Shown here piece by piece: positions 43,434-51,855 of a stretch of DNA of 64,000 nucleotides. The DNA is from AC-56 sp963798705 (GTDB lineage: Bacteria > Actinomycetota > Thermoleophilia > Solirubrobacterales > 70-9). The stretch spans positions 1,302,001 through 1,366,000 of the forward strand of contig CAWCTW010000005.1 of assembly GCA_963798705.1 (NCBI GenBank), given 5' to 3'. Under the pieces are notes generated by a model. It was not told the origin of the DNA and did no database searches. It saw only the letters and a list, made by a program, of their open reading frames with translations. Position 1 is the first letter of the stretch. Each line of letters opens with the position of its first letter. The position numbers and the translations under genes were made by a program.

Positions 43434-44090
43434 ATGGCCGAGGACGGCGCGGGCAACTCACGGGACACAGAGCATGGGCTCGGGTACCGGCTCGAGCTCT
43501 GGTCCGCCGCGATGCTCGCCGCCGCGACCCTGGCCACGGCCTTCAGCGCCTATCAGGCGACTCGATGGAGCGGCCGCCAGGCGACGCGCTTCACCGAGGC
43601 GAGCGCCACTCGCACCGAGTCGGCGAAGGCGCAGTCCAACGGCACTGCGGGGATCACGATCGATGCGAACCTCTTCACGCAGTGGGCGACCGCGGTGTCG
43701 CAGGGCAACGAGGGGCTCGAGGACACGCTGCGCCATCGCTTCTTCCGCGACGAGTTCAAGCCGGCGTTCGAGGCGTGGCGCAACAAGCACCCGCTCGAGA
43801 ACGAAGCGGCGCCGAACACGCCGTTCTCGCTGAAGCGCTATCACCCTCGCGAGCTGGAGCGGGCCAAGCGACTCGAGAACGAGGCGACGACGCTGTTCGA
43901 CGAGGGCCGGGACGCAAACCAGACGTCGGACAACTACGTCCTCGCGACGATCTTCTTCGCCGCGGTCCTTTTCTTCGCCGGGCTCGCCTCGAAGTTCGCC
44001 TCCACCCGGATCACGATCGCGACGCTCACCTTCGGGACCCTGATGTTCCTGGCCGGGCTCGCACGCCTGGCCACGCTCCCGTTCCTCTAG
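43434..44090 (+). CDS. Hypothetical membrane protein, three segments
   Basis: A 218-residue protein with one N-terminal membrane helix (MLAAATLATAFSAYQATRW, about 27-45), a soluble central region of about 110 residues with many charged helices (AWRNKHPLENEAAPN, RAKRLENEATTLFDEG), and two adjacent C-terminal helices (YVLATIFFAAVLFFAGLAS, IATLTFGTLMFLAGLARL). The architecture recurs in uncharacterised bacterial proteins. GTG 43431 or ATG 43434 may be the start. It has no operon partner. I assign no function. Confidence 0.7.
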   Translation: MAEDGAGNSRDTEHGLGYRLELWSAAMLAAATLATAFSAYQATRWSGRQATRFTEASATRTESAKAQSNGTAGITIDANLFTQWATAVSQGNEGLEDTLRHRFFRDEFKPAFEAWRNKHPLENEAAPNTPFSLKRYHPRELERAKRLENEATTLFDEGRDANQTSDNYVLATIFFAAVLFFAGLASKFASTRITIATLTFGTLMFLAGLARLATLPFL

Positions 44091-44096
44091 TTGCCG

Positions 44097-44786
44097 TCAG
44101 GAGCCGCCCACCTCGGCCACCGCCGCGTCGACCTGCTTCTTCGTCGGCCCGTCCTGCAACACCTTCGTGCCGCCGGGCCCGTCGACCACGATCGAGGGGG
44201 CCTCGACCCGGAGGCCGAGCTGAGCGGCCAGCTCCTGGTCGGCGTTCACCCGGTTCTTGACCTCTGCCGAGGACATCGCGTCATGCCAGGTGCCGAGGTC
44301 GAGGTCGGTGATCGAGTTGCCGATGTCGTTGAGGAACTCCTCGGTGACGCTGCCGCCCGGGGCCTCGTCCTGGTTGCGGAAGAAGAGCTCGGCGAAGTAC
44401 CACTCGCGGTCCTGCTCTCCCGCGGCGGTAGCTGCGTAGGCCGACTGCGTCACATCGGCCTGGCCCAGCGAGTAGTTGTGGAGCTCGAGCCGCGCCTTGG
44501 CGCTCCGGGCGTACTCGGAGATCAGCGGATCCACCGTCTCGAGCTGATAGGTGTCGCAGGTCGAGCACTGAAGGTCGGTGAAGACGCCGATGGTCACCGG
44601 CGCGTCGGGATCGCCGAGATAGGGACCGTCCTGCTCGATGCCTCCGACCAGCTCCTGGACCTCGTCCCCGCCGTCGATCTTGATCACGGCCGGCCCACCC
44701 GTGCCGACCGAGAGCGAGATGATCGCGGCGAGCACTCCGGCGATGCCCACGCCCAGCAGCAGGCGCGGCAGCCAGGGGCTCGTCAC
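44097..44786 (-). CDS. Membrane-anchored DsbA-like thioredoxin-fold protein
   Basis: A 229-residue protein anchored by RLLLGVGIAGVLAAIISLSV (about 8-27) and carrying a thioredoxin-fold domain of the DsbA/FrnE type with active site CSTC in VFTDLQCSTCDTYQLETVDP (about 74). The cis-Pro loop is RVEAPSIVVDG. It likely forms or isomerises disulfides in the many Cys-containing exported proteins of this window (inference). ATG 44786 overlaps the stop of a small upstream gene, so both are co-translated. Confidence 0.9.
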   Translation of the reverse strand: MTSPWLPRLLLGVGIAGVLAAIISLSVGTGGPAVIKIDGGDEVQELVGGIEQDGPYLGDPDAPVTIGVFTDLQCSTCDTYQLETVDPLISEYARSAKARLELHNYSLGQADVTQSAYAATAAGEQDREWYFAELFFRNQDEAPGGSVTEEFLNDIGNSITDLDLGTWHDAMSSAEVKNRVNADQELAAQLGLRVEAPSIVVDGPGGTKVLQDGPTKKQVDAAVAEVGGS

Positions 44787-45040
44787 GAGCCGGTTACCGC
44801 CTTGTAGTAACGGACCGCGAGACCCGTCAGCAGGGTCTCGAAGCTCTCCTCGATCGGCGCGCCGGCATCGGTCGAGTACGTCTCCAGGCCGCGCCGCTCG
44901 ATCTTCTCGCTGCGCGCCACGACCTCGTCCACGAGGTCGGGGTGCTCGTCGCAGAAGTAGGCGCCGATCGAATACAGCTCGGTGTCCATGAGCGACTCGA
45001 GAAACGAGTCTGCCTCGGCAACGGGTCTCGTCTCAGTCAC
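44783..45040 (-). CDS. Hypothetical small protein
   Basis: An 85-residue acidic, alpha-helical protein (ADSFLESLMDTELYSIGAY, LVDEVVARSEKIERRGL). GTG 45040 is the probable start; the frame continues upstream but with sequence unlike a protein. No membrane segment or known motif. The four-base overlap with the DsbA-like gene shows coupling. Confidence 0.6.
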   Translation of the reverse strand: MTETRPVAEADSFLESLMDTELYSIGAYFCDEHPDLVDEVVARSEKIERRGLETYSTDAGAPIEESFETLLTGLAVRYYKAVTGS

Positions 45041-45104
45041 GAGGACAATCGTAGGGCCAGGAGATCCTTGCCAGCGCGGCGGGGTTGGACGCGGCACGCC
45101 GAAG

Positions 45105-45139
45105 CCAGACGTGCCCACGCCAAGGGTCGGCACATCTGG
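45105..45139. promoter_or_regulatory. Inverted repeat in divergent promoter region
   Basis: CCAGACGTGCC (45105-45115) and GGCACATCTGG (45129-45139) pair at 10 of 11 positions across a 13-base loop, between the small hypothetical gene and the 57-residue protein. It may be an operator; the protein that binds is unknown. Confidence 0.4.
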
Positions 45140-45195
45140 CGGGCATGACGGGGTCACGAGCCCCGCCGACTTCCCGCAATTTGCGGTCGAACCCA

Positions 45196-45223
45196 TTGAC
45201 ACATCCGCCTCATGGGATAAAAC
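45196..45223 (+). promoter_or_regulatory. Sigma-70-type promoter for the 57-residue protein
   Basis: A perfect -35 TTGACA (45196-45201) and a -10-like TAAAAC (45218-45223) are 16 bases apart. The start codon follows 33 bases later, with AGGAGG between. It is the clearest promoter in the window. Confidence 0.65.
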
Positions 45224-45256
45224 TCCGAGGCGCAAGCGACAGGAGGAGACAGACGA

Positions 45257-45430
45257 GTGGCCATACACCTGACGCCCACCGAGCTCGCCGACGAGGTTCA
45301 CATGAAGCGTCGCGAGGTGATCTCGAAGTGTATGGAGATGGGCGTCCCGATCTTCAACGGCCGCATCGACAAAACCTTGTTCCTCTCTTCGCTGCGCCGG
45401 GTCACTCAGCGGACTAAGCAACCGGCCTAG
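45257..45430 (+). CDS. Small helix-turn-helix-like protein (57 residues)
   Basis: GTG 45257 is preceded by AGGAGGAG and by a good promoter. The protein begins AIHLTPTELADEVHMKRREV, then ISKCMEMGVPIFNGRIDKTL, which looks like a small winged helix-turn-helix of the excisionase/MerR kind (a first helix with L-T-x-x-E-L-A, a recognition helix, then a short wing). It ends basic (RRVTQRTKQPA). Codon use fits the neighbours. DNA binding is inferred. Confidence 0.65.
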   Translation: MAIHLTPTELADEVHMKRREVISKCMEMGVPIFNGRIDKTLFLSSLRRVTQRTKQPA

Positions 45431-45547
45431 ACGAGACACTCTGGCCGGTGGGCGTGCAGCGCGCGCCTACCAGGCTGCTGGCGCTGGGATAGCCTTCGGG
45501 CATCGGCGGCGAGTGCCGCCTTCGGCGACCCGCGAAGGAGGAGAGCG

Positions 45548-47362
45548 ATGGAGACCGCAATCGTGCAGGCCGGCCCGGCACCCGGAGTCGCTTCGAGCAC
45601 GGTGGCGGACCTGCTTCCGATCGCCGTTCGCGAGCACGGCGATCGCCGCGCCGTGATGTACAAGGAGGAGGGCGCGACGGGCTGGACGTCCAAGACCTAC
45701 GGCGAGATCGGCGAGATCATCCAGCGCCTGTCCCTGGGCCTCATGGACCTCGGGCTTGCCAAGGGCGACAAGGTCTCGATCCTCGCCAACACCCGTCCGG
45801 GATGGACCTACTTCGACTTCGCCGCCCTGACCGCCGGCGCCACCGTCGTCCCGATCTACCAGACGAACTCCCCCGAGGAGTGCCAATACGTGCTGGAGAA
45901 CTCGGACGCCAGGGCGGTCATCGCGGAGGACGCCGAGCAGCTCGCGAAGATCCGGGAGGTTCGCGATCGCTGCCCCGCCCTCGAGCACGTGATCCTCATG
46001 ACCGGCGAGGCCGACGACGCGATCTCCGCCGCCGAGCTGGAGGAGCGCGGTGCCTCCCACGACGCCGCCGAGTGGGAGGAGCGGTGGCGCTCGGTGTCGC
46101 CGGACGACATCTGCACCTTCATCTACACGTCGGGGACGACCGGCCCGCCAAAGGGCTGCGTGATATCCCACGGCAACTACCGCTCGATGCTCGACATGGT
46201 GCTGGAGGTCGGGGTGCTGGGCGACGAGGAGGTCACCTACCTCTACCTGCCGCTCGCCCACTCGTTCGCGCTCCTGATCCAGTTCGGGACGGTGGCGCTG
46301 GGCGCGACGCTCGCCTACTGGCAGCGCGACCCGCTGAAGATCATCCCCGACCTCGGCGAGGTGAAGCCGACCTACTTCCCGTCCGTGCCGCGGATCTTCG
46401 AGAAGATCTACACGGCCGCGACGGCGGCGGCCGAGAAGGCCGGCGGGATGAAGAAGGCCGTGTTCAACTGGGCCGTCGGCGTGGGCCGCCGGATGCGCGA
46501 AGCCGAGCGCTCAGGTAGGCAGCCGGGCTTCTTCCTGCGCAGGCAGTACGAGGTCGCCGACAAGCAGGTGCTGTCGAAGATCCGCAACCTCTTCGGCGGC
46601 CGGGTCAAGGTCGCCGTCAGCGGGGCCGCTCCGATCAATCCCGAGATCCTGCGCTTCTTCGACGCGGCCGGCGTGCTCGTCGTGGAGGGCTGGGGCATGA
46701 CCGAGACCTCGACTGCGGCGACGATCGCGACCCCCGAGGACTTCAAGTTCGGCACGGTCGGCAGGCCGTTTCCGGGGTGCGAGATCAAGATCGCCGACGA
46801 CGGCGAGATCCTCGTGCGCGGGCCCAACATCTTCCAGGGCTACTACAAGAATCCCGAGGCGACGGCCGACACCCTCGTCGACGGCTGGCTGCACACCGGC
46901 GACATCGGCGAGATCGACCCCGAGGGCTACGTCAAGATCACCGGCCGCAAGAAGGACATCATCATCACGGCCGGCGGCAAGAACATCACCCCGGCCAACC
47001 TCGAGGCCGAGATCAAGCAGCACCCGCTGGTCTCGCAGTGCGTCGTGATCGGGGACCGCCGCCCGTTCCTCGTCGCCATCGTCACGCTCGACCCGGAGGA
47101 GGCCCAGAAGTTCGCCTCCGAGCACGGCATGCCGTCCGATCCCGAGGCCGTGGCGTCGAACGACCAGGTCCGCAAGACGATCGAGGACCACCTCGAGAAG
47201 GTCAACTCCAAGTTCGCCCGCGTCGAGCAGGTGAAGAAGATCGCGATCCTGCCGCACGACCTCTCGCAGGAGGGCGGCGAGCTGACGCCGACGATGAAGG
47301 TCAAGCGCAACGTCGTCGCCGACAAGTACTCCGGCGAGATCGAGGCGCTGTACGCGAAGTAG
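45548..47362 (+). CDS. Long-chain acyl-CoA synthetase (AMP-forming)
   Basis: A 604-residue adenylate-forming enzyme which activates fatty acids with ATP and CoA. The P-loop-like core is IYTSGTTGPPKGCVISHGNY (about 195), the A5 motif is GWGMTETSTAATIATP, the A7 motif is GWLHTGDIGEID and the hinge/A8 motif is GRKKDIIITAGGKNITP. The catalytic Lys near the C terminus is in PTMKVKRNVVADKY. It has no membrane segment. AAGGAGGAG precedes the ATG. Several acyl-CoA enzymes in the window could use the product. Confidence 0.95.
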   Translation: METAIVQAGPAPGVASSTVADLLPIAVREHGDRRAVMYKEEGATGWTSKTYGEIGEIIQRLSLGLMDLGLAKGDKVSILANTRPGWTYFDFAALTAGATVVPIYQTNSPEECQYVLENSDARAVIAEDAEQLAKIREVRDRCPALEHVILMTGEADDAISAAELEERGASHDAAEWEERWRSVSPDDICTFIYTSGTTGPPKGCVISHGNYRSMLDMVLEVGVLGDEEVTYLYLPLAHSFALLIQFGTVALGATLAYWQRDPLKIIPDLGEVKPTYFPSVPRIFEKIYTAATAAAEKAGGMKKAVFNWAVGVGRRMREAERSGRQPGFFLRRQYEVADKQVLSKIRNLFGGRVKVAVSGAAPINPEILRFFDAAGVLVVEGWGMTETSTAATIATPEDFKFGTVGRPFPGCEIKIADDGEILVRGPNIFQGYYKNPEATADTLVDGWLHTGDIGEIDPEGYVKITGRKKDIIITAGGKNITPANLEAEIKQHPLVSQCVVIGDRRPFLVAIVTLDPEEAQKFASEHGMPSDPEAVASNDQVRKTIEDHLEKVNSKFARVEQVKKIAILPHDLSQEGGELTPTMKVKRNVVADKYSGEIEALYAK

Positions 47363-47378
47363 CGCGGCCCGGGAGGAG

Positions 47379-48662
47379 CTAGCCGGCCTCCTCGTCGGCG
47401 TCCCGCTGGCGGTCGCTGCGCAGGAGCACGGCGGTCGTCTGCTCCAGGACGCTGCGCCAGGCCGACTGCGGCTCGCGCTCGCGCTCGACCTGGTCGAGCA
47501 CGTGGCGGACGCGGCGCGCCGAGATCTCGATCCCGTGCCGCTCGGCAATCGCCTTGTAGCGGTCATAGTCGCGCGCCAGCTTCAGCGTCACGGACTCGAA
47601 TCCGTGCTTGGCGATCTCGAGCCGCGCGCTGTAGTCGAGGATCGAGGTCCCGAACATCAGCTCGTCGTCGAACTCCGGCTCGATCAGGATGATGTCGACG
47701 CCCGGGTAGCGCTCCTCCCAGTGCTGGACGGCGATGTGAAGCCGCTCGTGGGAGAGCAGGCGGAAGGCCTGGTTGCCGATCGCCGTGAAGCCCATGTCGG
47801 AGATGCGCCTGGCGCGTGTGCCCATGATCGTCGGGATCCGCTTGCGGAGGTCGTTTACGAACGGCACCACAGGGTTGACGACGACGATGAACTTCGCGCC
47901 GTGCTCGACCGCGACGTCGATGTTGGTGGTGGACCGGATCCCGCCGTCGATGAACTCCCGGCCGTTGACGCGCACCGGCTCGTAGATCATCGGCAGCGCC
48001 CCCGACGCGGCAACCGCGGTGGAGATGGGCACGTCCATCCAGTCGCTGTCGCCCATCACGACGCGCTCCGTCGAGTCGAGGTCCGTGGCGGTCAGGTAGA
48101 GCTCGGCGTTCAGCAGCCGGAAGTCATTCGTGCGATCGGGATCGGACAGCGCCTCCTCCACGTACTCCTCGATTCCCGCGCCGCTGTAGACACCGCTTGG
48201 CAGCCCCCCCGCGAGCCCGTTCACCAGGTCCACGGCGGAGATCTCGCTCATGTGGCTGAGGAACTCCCGGGCCACCCCCGCGATGCGCAGGGGAAAGGTC
48301 ACCGACTTGCGCACAAAGCCGCCGATGTTGGGCCTCAAGAGCGTTCCCAGGGAAATGTCGGAGAGCGGCGACGGAAGCTCGTTGTTGATCACCCGCATCA
48401 TCTCCTCGGGGGTGATCCCGTTGGCGACCATGCTGGCCACGAAGGCGCCGGCGCTGGTCCCGACGTAGACGTCGAACTCGTTGATCGTGCGATTGACCGC
48501 CAGCAGGTCGAGTGCCCGCAGCGCCCCGATCTCGTACACGCCGCCGGTGAAGCCTCCCCCGCCGAGGACGAGCGCGGTCTTGGACTGCTTCCTGCGGCTC
48601 TTCTTGGCACGGCTGCCCCGCGACTGCGTCCGCGGCGTCTCGAGCTCGACGACCTTGCCCAT
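47379..48662 (-). CDS. Patatin-like phospholipase
   Basis: A 427-residue serine hydrolase with a Ser-Asp dyad. The oxyanion loop is LVLGGGGFTGGVYEIGALRA (about 33), the nucleophile lies in VGTSAGAFVASM, and the catalytic Asp in EFIDGGIRSTTNIDVA. An N-terminal basic stretch (RGSRAKKSRRKQSK) may bind membranes. The last 130 residues are a helical extension that includes ISARRVRHVLDQVERERE. It would release fatty acids from phospholipids or lysolipids. Its neighbour is the acyl-CoA synthetase, arranged tail to tail. Confidence 0.92.
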   Translation of the reverse strand: MGKVVELETPRTQSRGSRAKKSRRKQSKTALVLGGGGFTGGVYEIGALRALDLLAVNRTINEFDVYVGTSAGAFVASMVANGITPEEMMRVINNELPSPLSDISLGTLLRPNIGGFVRKSVTFPLRIAGVAREFLSHMSEISAVDLVNGLAGGLPSGVYSGAGIEEYVEEALSDPDRTNDFRLLNAELYLTATDLDSTERVVMGDSDWMDVPISTAVAASGALPMIYEPVRVNGREFIDGGIRSTTNIDVAVEHGAKFIVVVNPVVPFVNDLRKRIPTIMGTRARRISDMGFTAIGNQAFRLLSHERLHIAVQHWEERYPGVDIILIEPEFDDELMFGTSILDYSARLEIAKHGFESVTLKLARDYDRYKAIAERHGIEISARRVRHVLDQVEREREPQSAWRSVLEQTTAVLLRSDRQRDADEEAG

Positions 48663-48675
48663 TGGCTCCTCCTAG

Positions 48676-48708
48676 GCCGGCGCGGTCGCGCGCCGGCAGC
48701 AGCATGTG
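48676..48708. repeat. Hairpin with linker resembling the paired-hairpin repeats
   Basis: GCCGGCGCG-GTCG-CGCGCCGGC has a 9-bp stem (48676-48697), and AGCAGCATGTG follows directly, sharing GCAGCATGT with copy 1. No second hairpin. It sits between divergent patatin and peptidase genes. Membership of the family is uncertain. Confidence 0.35.
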
Positions 48709-48761
48709 CCATTCATTGCCTGCCCCATTATGCCTGGCTGGGCAGCTAGTCTGGCTGCGTC

Positions 48762-50018
48762 GTGCGGGGTCGGACGCTGCGAATCGTGGTACTGGGCGTC
48801 GTGTGCGGGATTCTCGCCGCGCCGGCGCCGGCGGCGGCGATCTCGCGTTCGCGGCTGGAACGCGGGCTCTCCAACCAGATGCAGCGCGTCGGAGGGGGAA
48901 GCGGCGCCTGGGTCTACGACCTCGACGCCGCCCGCCACGGCCAGCTGTTCAGCTGGGCGTCGAAGACGCCGCGGATCCTTGCGTCCAACTCGAAGCTGTT
49001 CACCACCGCCGCAGCGCTGCACCGCATGGGCATCGACGGCAGGCTCGAGACACGGCTCTACCCGCAGCCGCGCTCCGCGCTCCACCGCCACGCGATCAGG
49101 GGCAACCTGGTGATCGTCGGTGACGGTGACCCAGCGCTGGCGAGCACCGGATTCGCGCGGCGAAACGAACTCCCGCTGACGCCGATCGGCACGCTCGCGA
49201 AGAAGATTCGGCGAGCCGGCATCAAGCGCGTCCTCGGCAAGGTGCTGGCGGACGACACGATCTTCGACCGCAAGCGAGGGGTGCCGACCTCTGGAGTGAA
49301 CGCGTCCGGCGAGCTCGCCCCGCTCTCGGGCCTGTCGTTCGACGCCGGCTTCGACGGCGGCCACTACGCCCACAGCCCTGAGCTCGAAGCCGCTAAGGCG
49401 CTGAAGGCCAGGCTCCGCAGGTACGGAGTGCGGGTCAAGGGCGGCATCGGGCACGGCAACGTGTCGCACCGGGCGCTCGAGCATCGGCCGGTGGCGAAGG
49501 TGCGCTCGCCCGACATGGCGACCCTGATCACGGCCACCAACCGGCCCTCCAACAACTTCTACGCGGAGATGCTCCTCAAGCGGCTCGGCGCGGGCGGCAA
49601 GTCGCGGGGCACGACCCGCCGCGGCGCCCACATTGTGGAGCGCTTCGCCGGCAAGCTGGGCGCGGCCGTCAAGATGGAGAACGGCTCCGGGCTGTCCCGC
49701 GACAACAGGGCTTCGCCGAAGTCAGTCGGGCGCCTCCTCAAGGGGATGAACCGGCGCCCGGAGCACCCGGCGTTCCGCAGGTCGCTGCCGCTGGCGGGGC
49801 ACCAGGGCACGCTCGCCAACCGGATGCACGGCACGGCGGCCGAGGGCAACTGCCGCGCCAAGACCGGCACGATCAACTACGTCAGCGCCCTGTCGGGCTA
49901 TTGCCACGCCGGGGACGGTGTCGTGGCCTTCTCGATCCTGATGAACTCCGTCGACGTGTCGGTCGCCCAGAAGGCCCAGGACAAGATGGCGGGCATGATC
50001 GCCCGCTACAAGCGTTAG
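48762..50018 (+). CDS. D-Ala-D-Ala carboxypeptidase/endopeptidase (PBP4, peptidase S13)
   Basis: A 418-residue exported penicillin-binding protein with signal peptide IVVLGVVCGILAAPAPAAA. The S-x2-K catalytic motif is in ILASNSKLFTTAAALH (about 72), the SxN motif is SNN in NRPSNNFYAEMLLK, and the KTG motif is in CRAKTGTINYVSALSGY. It trims or cleaves peptide cross-links of peptidoglycan. Domains II and III (about 100-240) are shorter than in E. coli DacB. GTG 48762 is the start. It is alone on the plus strand. Confidence 0.93.
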   Translation: MRGRTLRIVVLGVVCGILAAPAPAAAISRSRLERGLSNQMQRVGGGSGAWVYDLDAARHGQLFSWASKTPRILASNSKLFTTAAALHRMGIDGRLETRLYPQPRSALHRHAIRGNLVIVGDGDPALASTGFARRNELPLTPIGTLAKKIRRAGIKRVLGKVLADDTIFDRKRGVPTSGVNASGELAPLSGLSFDAGFDGGHYAHSPELEAAKALKARLRRYGVRVKGGIGHGNVSHRALEHRPVAKVRSPDMATLITATNRPSNNFYAEMLLKRLGAGGKSRGTTRRGAHIVERFAGKLGAAVKMENGSGLSRDNRASPKSVGRLLKGMNRRPEHPAFRRSLPLAGHQGTLANRMHGTAAEGNCRAKTGTINYVSALSGYCHAGDGVVAFSILMNSVDVSVAQKAQDKMAGMIARYKR

Positions 50019-50086
50019 TCAGCGCGATTACTCCGGGCACCGCCCACGGGAGATGCCTTCGGGCGGGCGTAAGATCGACCCTCCGG

Positions 50087-51733
50087 ATGATCCCCATCGA
50101 ACCACGGCGCCGGGCGATCAACCGCTCCGTCCTCGGTGCACTGATTCTGGCCGGTCTCCTCGCGCCGGGGGCGAGCGCGTCGACGTCGGCCGGAGGCGAG
50201 CGCGGCGCGCAAGCGGGTAAGAACGCCAGAGGTACGCTCGTCGTCGGCCTGCGTCGCCACCAGAACGGGCTCGCGACGTTCGCACAGTCCCGCGCCACTC
50301 CGGGCACCGGGGCCTACCGCGAGTACGACTCGGTCAGTGCGCTGGCACAGCGCTACGGCGCCACAGAGGACACCTGGCAGAAGGTGCGGCGCTACCTCCG
50401 CCGCAAGGGGATCCACAAAGCCAAGCTCGACGCAACCCGAGGCTTCGCAACGGCGAAGGGCTCGCAGCGGAAGCGGCGGAGGGCCTTCCCGCCGCCACGA
50501 AGGCTGCGAAGGCTGATCGGGCCCGTGCTGTTCGCGCCCGGCTCCGGGCAGCAGACTCAGCCGATTGCGCCCCATCGCGCGCGCCGCTCCGCGCGATCGG
50601 CGGGCCCGCAGCGAACCGGGACTCCGGCCGGGTGCAGCCGGGGAGTGGATACGGGAGGGCTGACCCCGAACCAGTACCGGACGGCCTACGGCGTCGATCC
50701 GCTGCACTCGCGCGGGCTGTTCGGCCAGGGGACGCGGATCGCGTTCGTGGAGATCGACGGCTTCAACCAGACCGTTTTCGACCGATTCGCCCGCTGCTTC
50801 GGGTTCGCCGCACCGCAACCAGCCGTCCATCTCGTGGGACTTGGGCGCGAGCTCCCGCTGGGCACCGAGACCCCGCTGGACGTCGAGATCGCCGCGGCGA
50901 TCGCACCGATGGCGCGGATGGACATCTTCGAGTCCCATGGAGGGCCCGTCAACCTCATCCCCCTGTTCGCGGCGCCGCTGGACACGGGCAAGAAGGGGGG
51001 TCAGCTCCCCGACGTGATCTCCGCCAGCCTCGGCTACTGCGAGCCGCAGTTCGGCAGGCGCCCCGCCAGGCTGCTCGAATACGTGCTCGCGATGGCCTCG
51101 GCGGCCGGGGTCAGCGTCGTCAACGCCGCGGGGGACACCGGCTCGAGCGCCTGCTTCACGACGCGCCTCAACGTCGCCTATCCGGGCTCGTCGGCGTCCG
51201 TCACCTCGGTCGGCGGCACGCGACTGACGCTCACCCGCGGCAACGAGATCGCCTCGGAGGTCGTCTGGAACGACCTGCCGTTCGGCTCGGCGCGGGCTGG
51301 CGGCGGCGCCACGAGCCGCTTCGTTCACCGCCCTGACTACCAGCCCGGGCACGCGGGAAGCTTCAGCTTCCGCAAGGTCCCGGACGTCGCCTTTCACTCC
51401 AGCGACTTCCCGGGGTACGCGATCCTGAGCGACGAAGGGTGGTCCAAGGTCGACGGGACGAGCGCCGCGACACCTCTCCTCGGCGCCGGCGTCCTGCTCG
51501 CCGTCCAGGCGGCGGACCGCGCCGGAGCAAGGCCTCCCGGCCTGCTCAACCCACTCCTCTACCGAGCCGCGCGCGATGGGCTCCCGGGACTGTTCAACGA
51601 CGTCACGAAGGGCGACAACGACCTGTTCCGTGTTGGCTGCTGCTCGGCCCGACCGGGTTACGATCGAGCAAGCGGCTGGGGCTCGGTCAACCTCGCGGCG
51701 CTGGCCAACCTGGTCGTCGCCGCGGGACCGTAG
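50087..51733 (+). CDS. Secreted S53 (sedolisin) peptidase
   Basis: A 548-residue protein. An N-terminal signal (INRSVLGALILAGLLAPGASA) is followed by a prodomain (about 40-125) and a basic linker. The mature part has the Glu and Asp of the triad in GTETPLDVEIAAAI (E-x3-D), the oxyanion Asp in VNAAGDTGSSAC and the nucleophile in DGTSAATPLLGAG. The C-terminal calcium site is LFNDVTKGDNDLF. The fold is subtilisin-like and most members work at acid pH. ATG 50087 is chosen over upstream frames that read through the previous gene. Confidence 0.93.
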   Translation: MIPIEPRRRAINRSVLGALILAGLLAPGASASTSAGGERGAQAGKNARGTLVVGLRRHQNGLATFAQSRATPGTGAYREYDSVSALAQRYGATEDTWQKVRRYLRRKGIHKAKLDATRGFATAKGSQRKRRRAFPPPRRLRRLIGPVLFAPGSGQQTQPIAPHRARRSARSAGPQRTGTPAGCSRGVDTGGLTPNQYRTAYGVDPLHSRGLFGQGTRIAFVEIDGFNQTVFDRFARCFGFAAPQPAVHLVGLGRELPLGTETPLDVEIAAAIAPMARMDIFESHGGPVNLIPLFAAPLDTGKKGGQLPDVISASLGYCEPQFGRRPARLLEYVLAMASAAGVSVVNAAGDTGSSACFTTRLNVAYPGSSASVTSVGGTRLTLTRGNEIASEVVWNDLPFGSARAGGGATSRFVHRPDYQPGHAGSFSFRKVPDVAFHSSDFPGYAILSDEGWSKVDGTSAATPLLGAGVLLAVQAADRAGARPPGLLNPLLYRAARDGLPGLFNDVTKGDNDLFRVGCCSARPGYDRASGWGSVNLAALANLVVAAGP

Positions 51734-51855
51734 GAAAAAATCCCAGCCCGATCGAGTGAAGAGTTGGCTCGCCATACTCGGCCCAATCCTTCAACGACGT
51801 TCAGTGGCGGTCGGGGCCCGCTCGGGACTCCCCTCGGTGCGCCGTTTTCGTCGCG

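Noticed and set aside
49901..50086. N-terminal extension of the sedolisin upstream of ATG 50087
   Set aside because: That sequence overlaps the end of the PBP4 gene and lacks a signal peptide, which begins only after ATG 50087.
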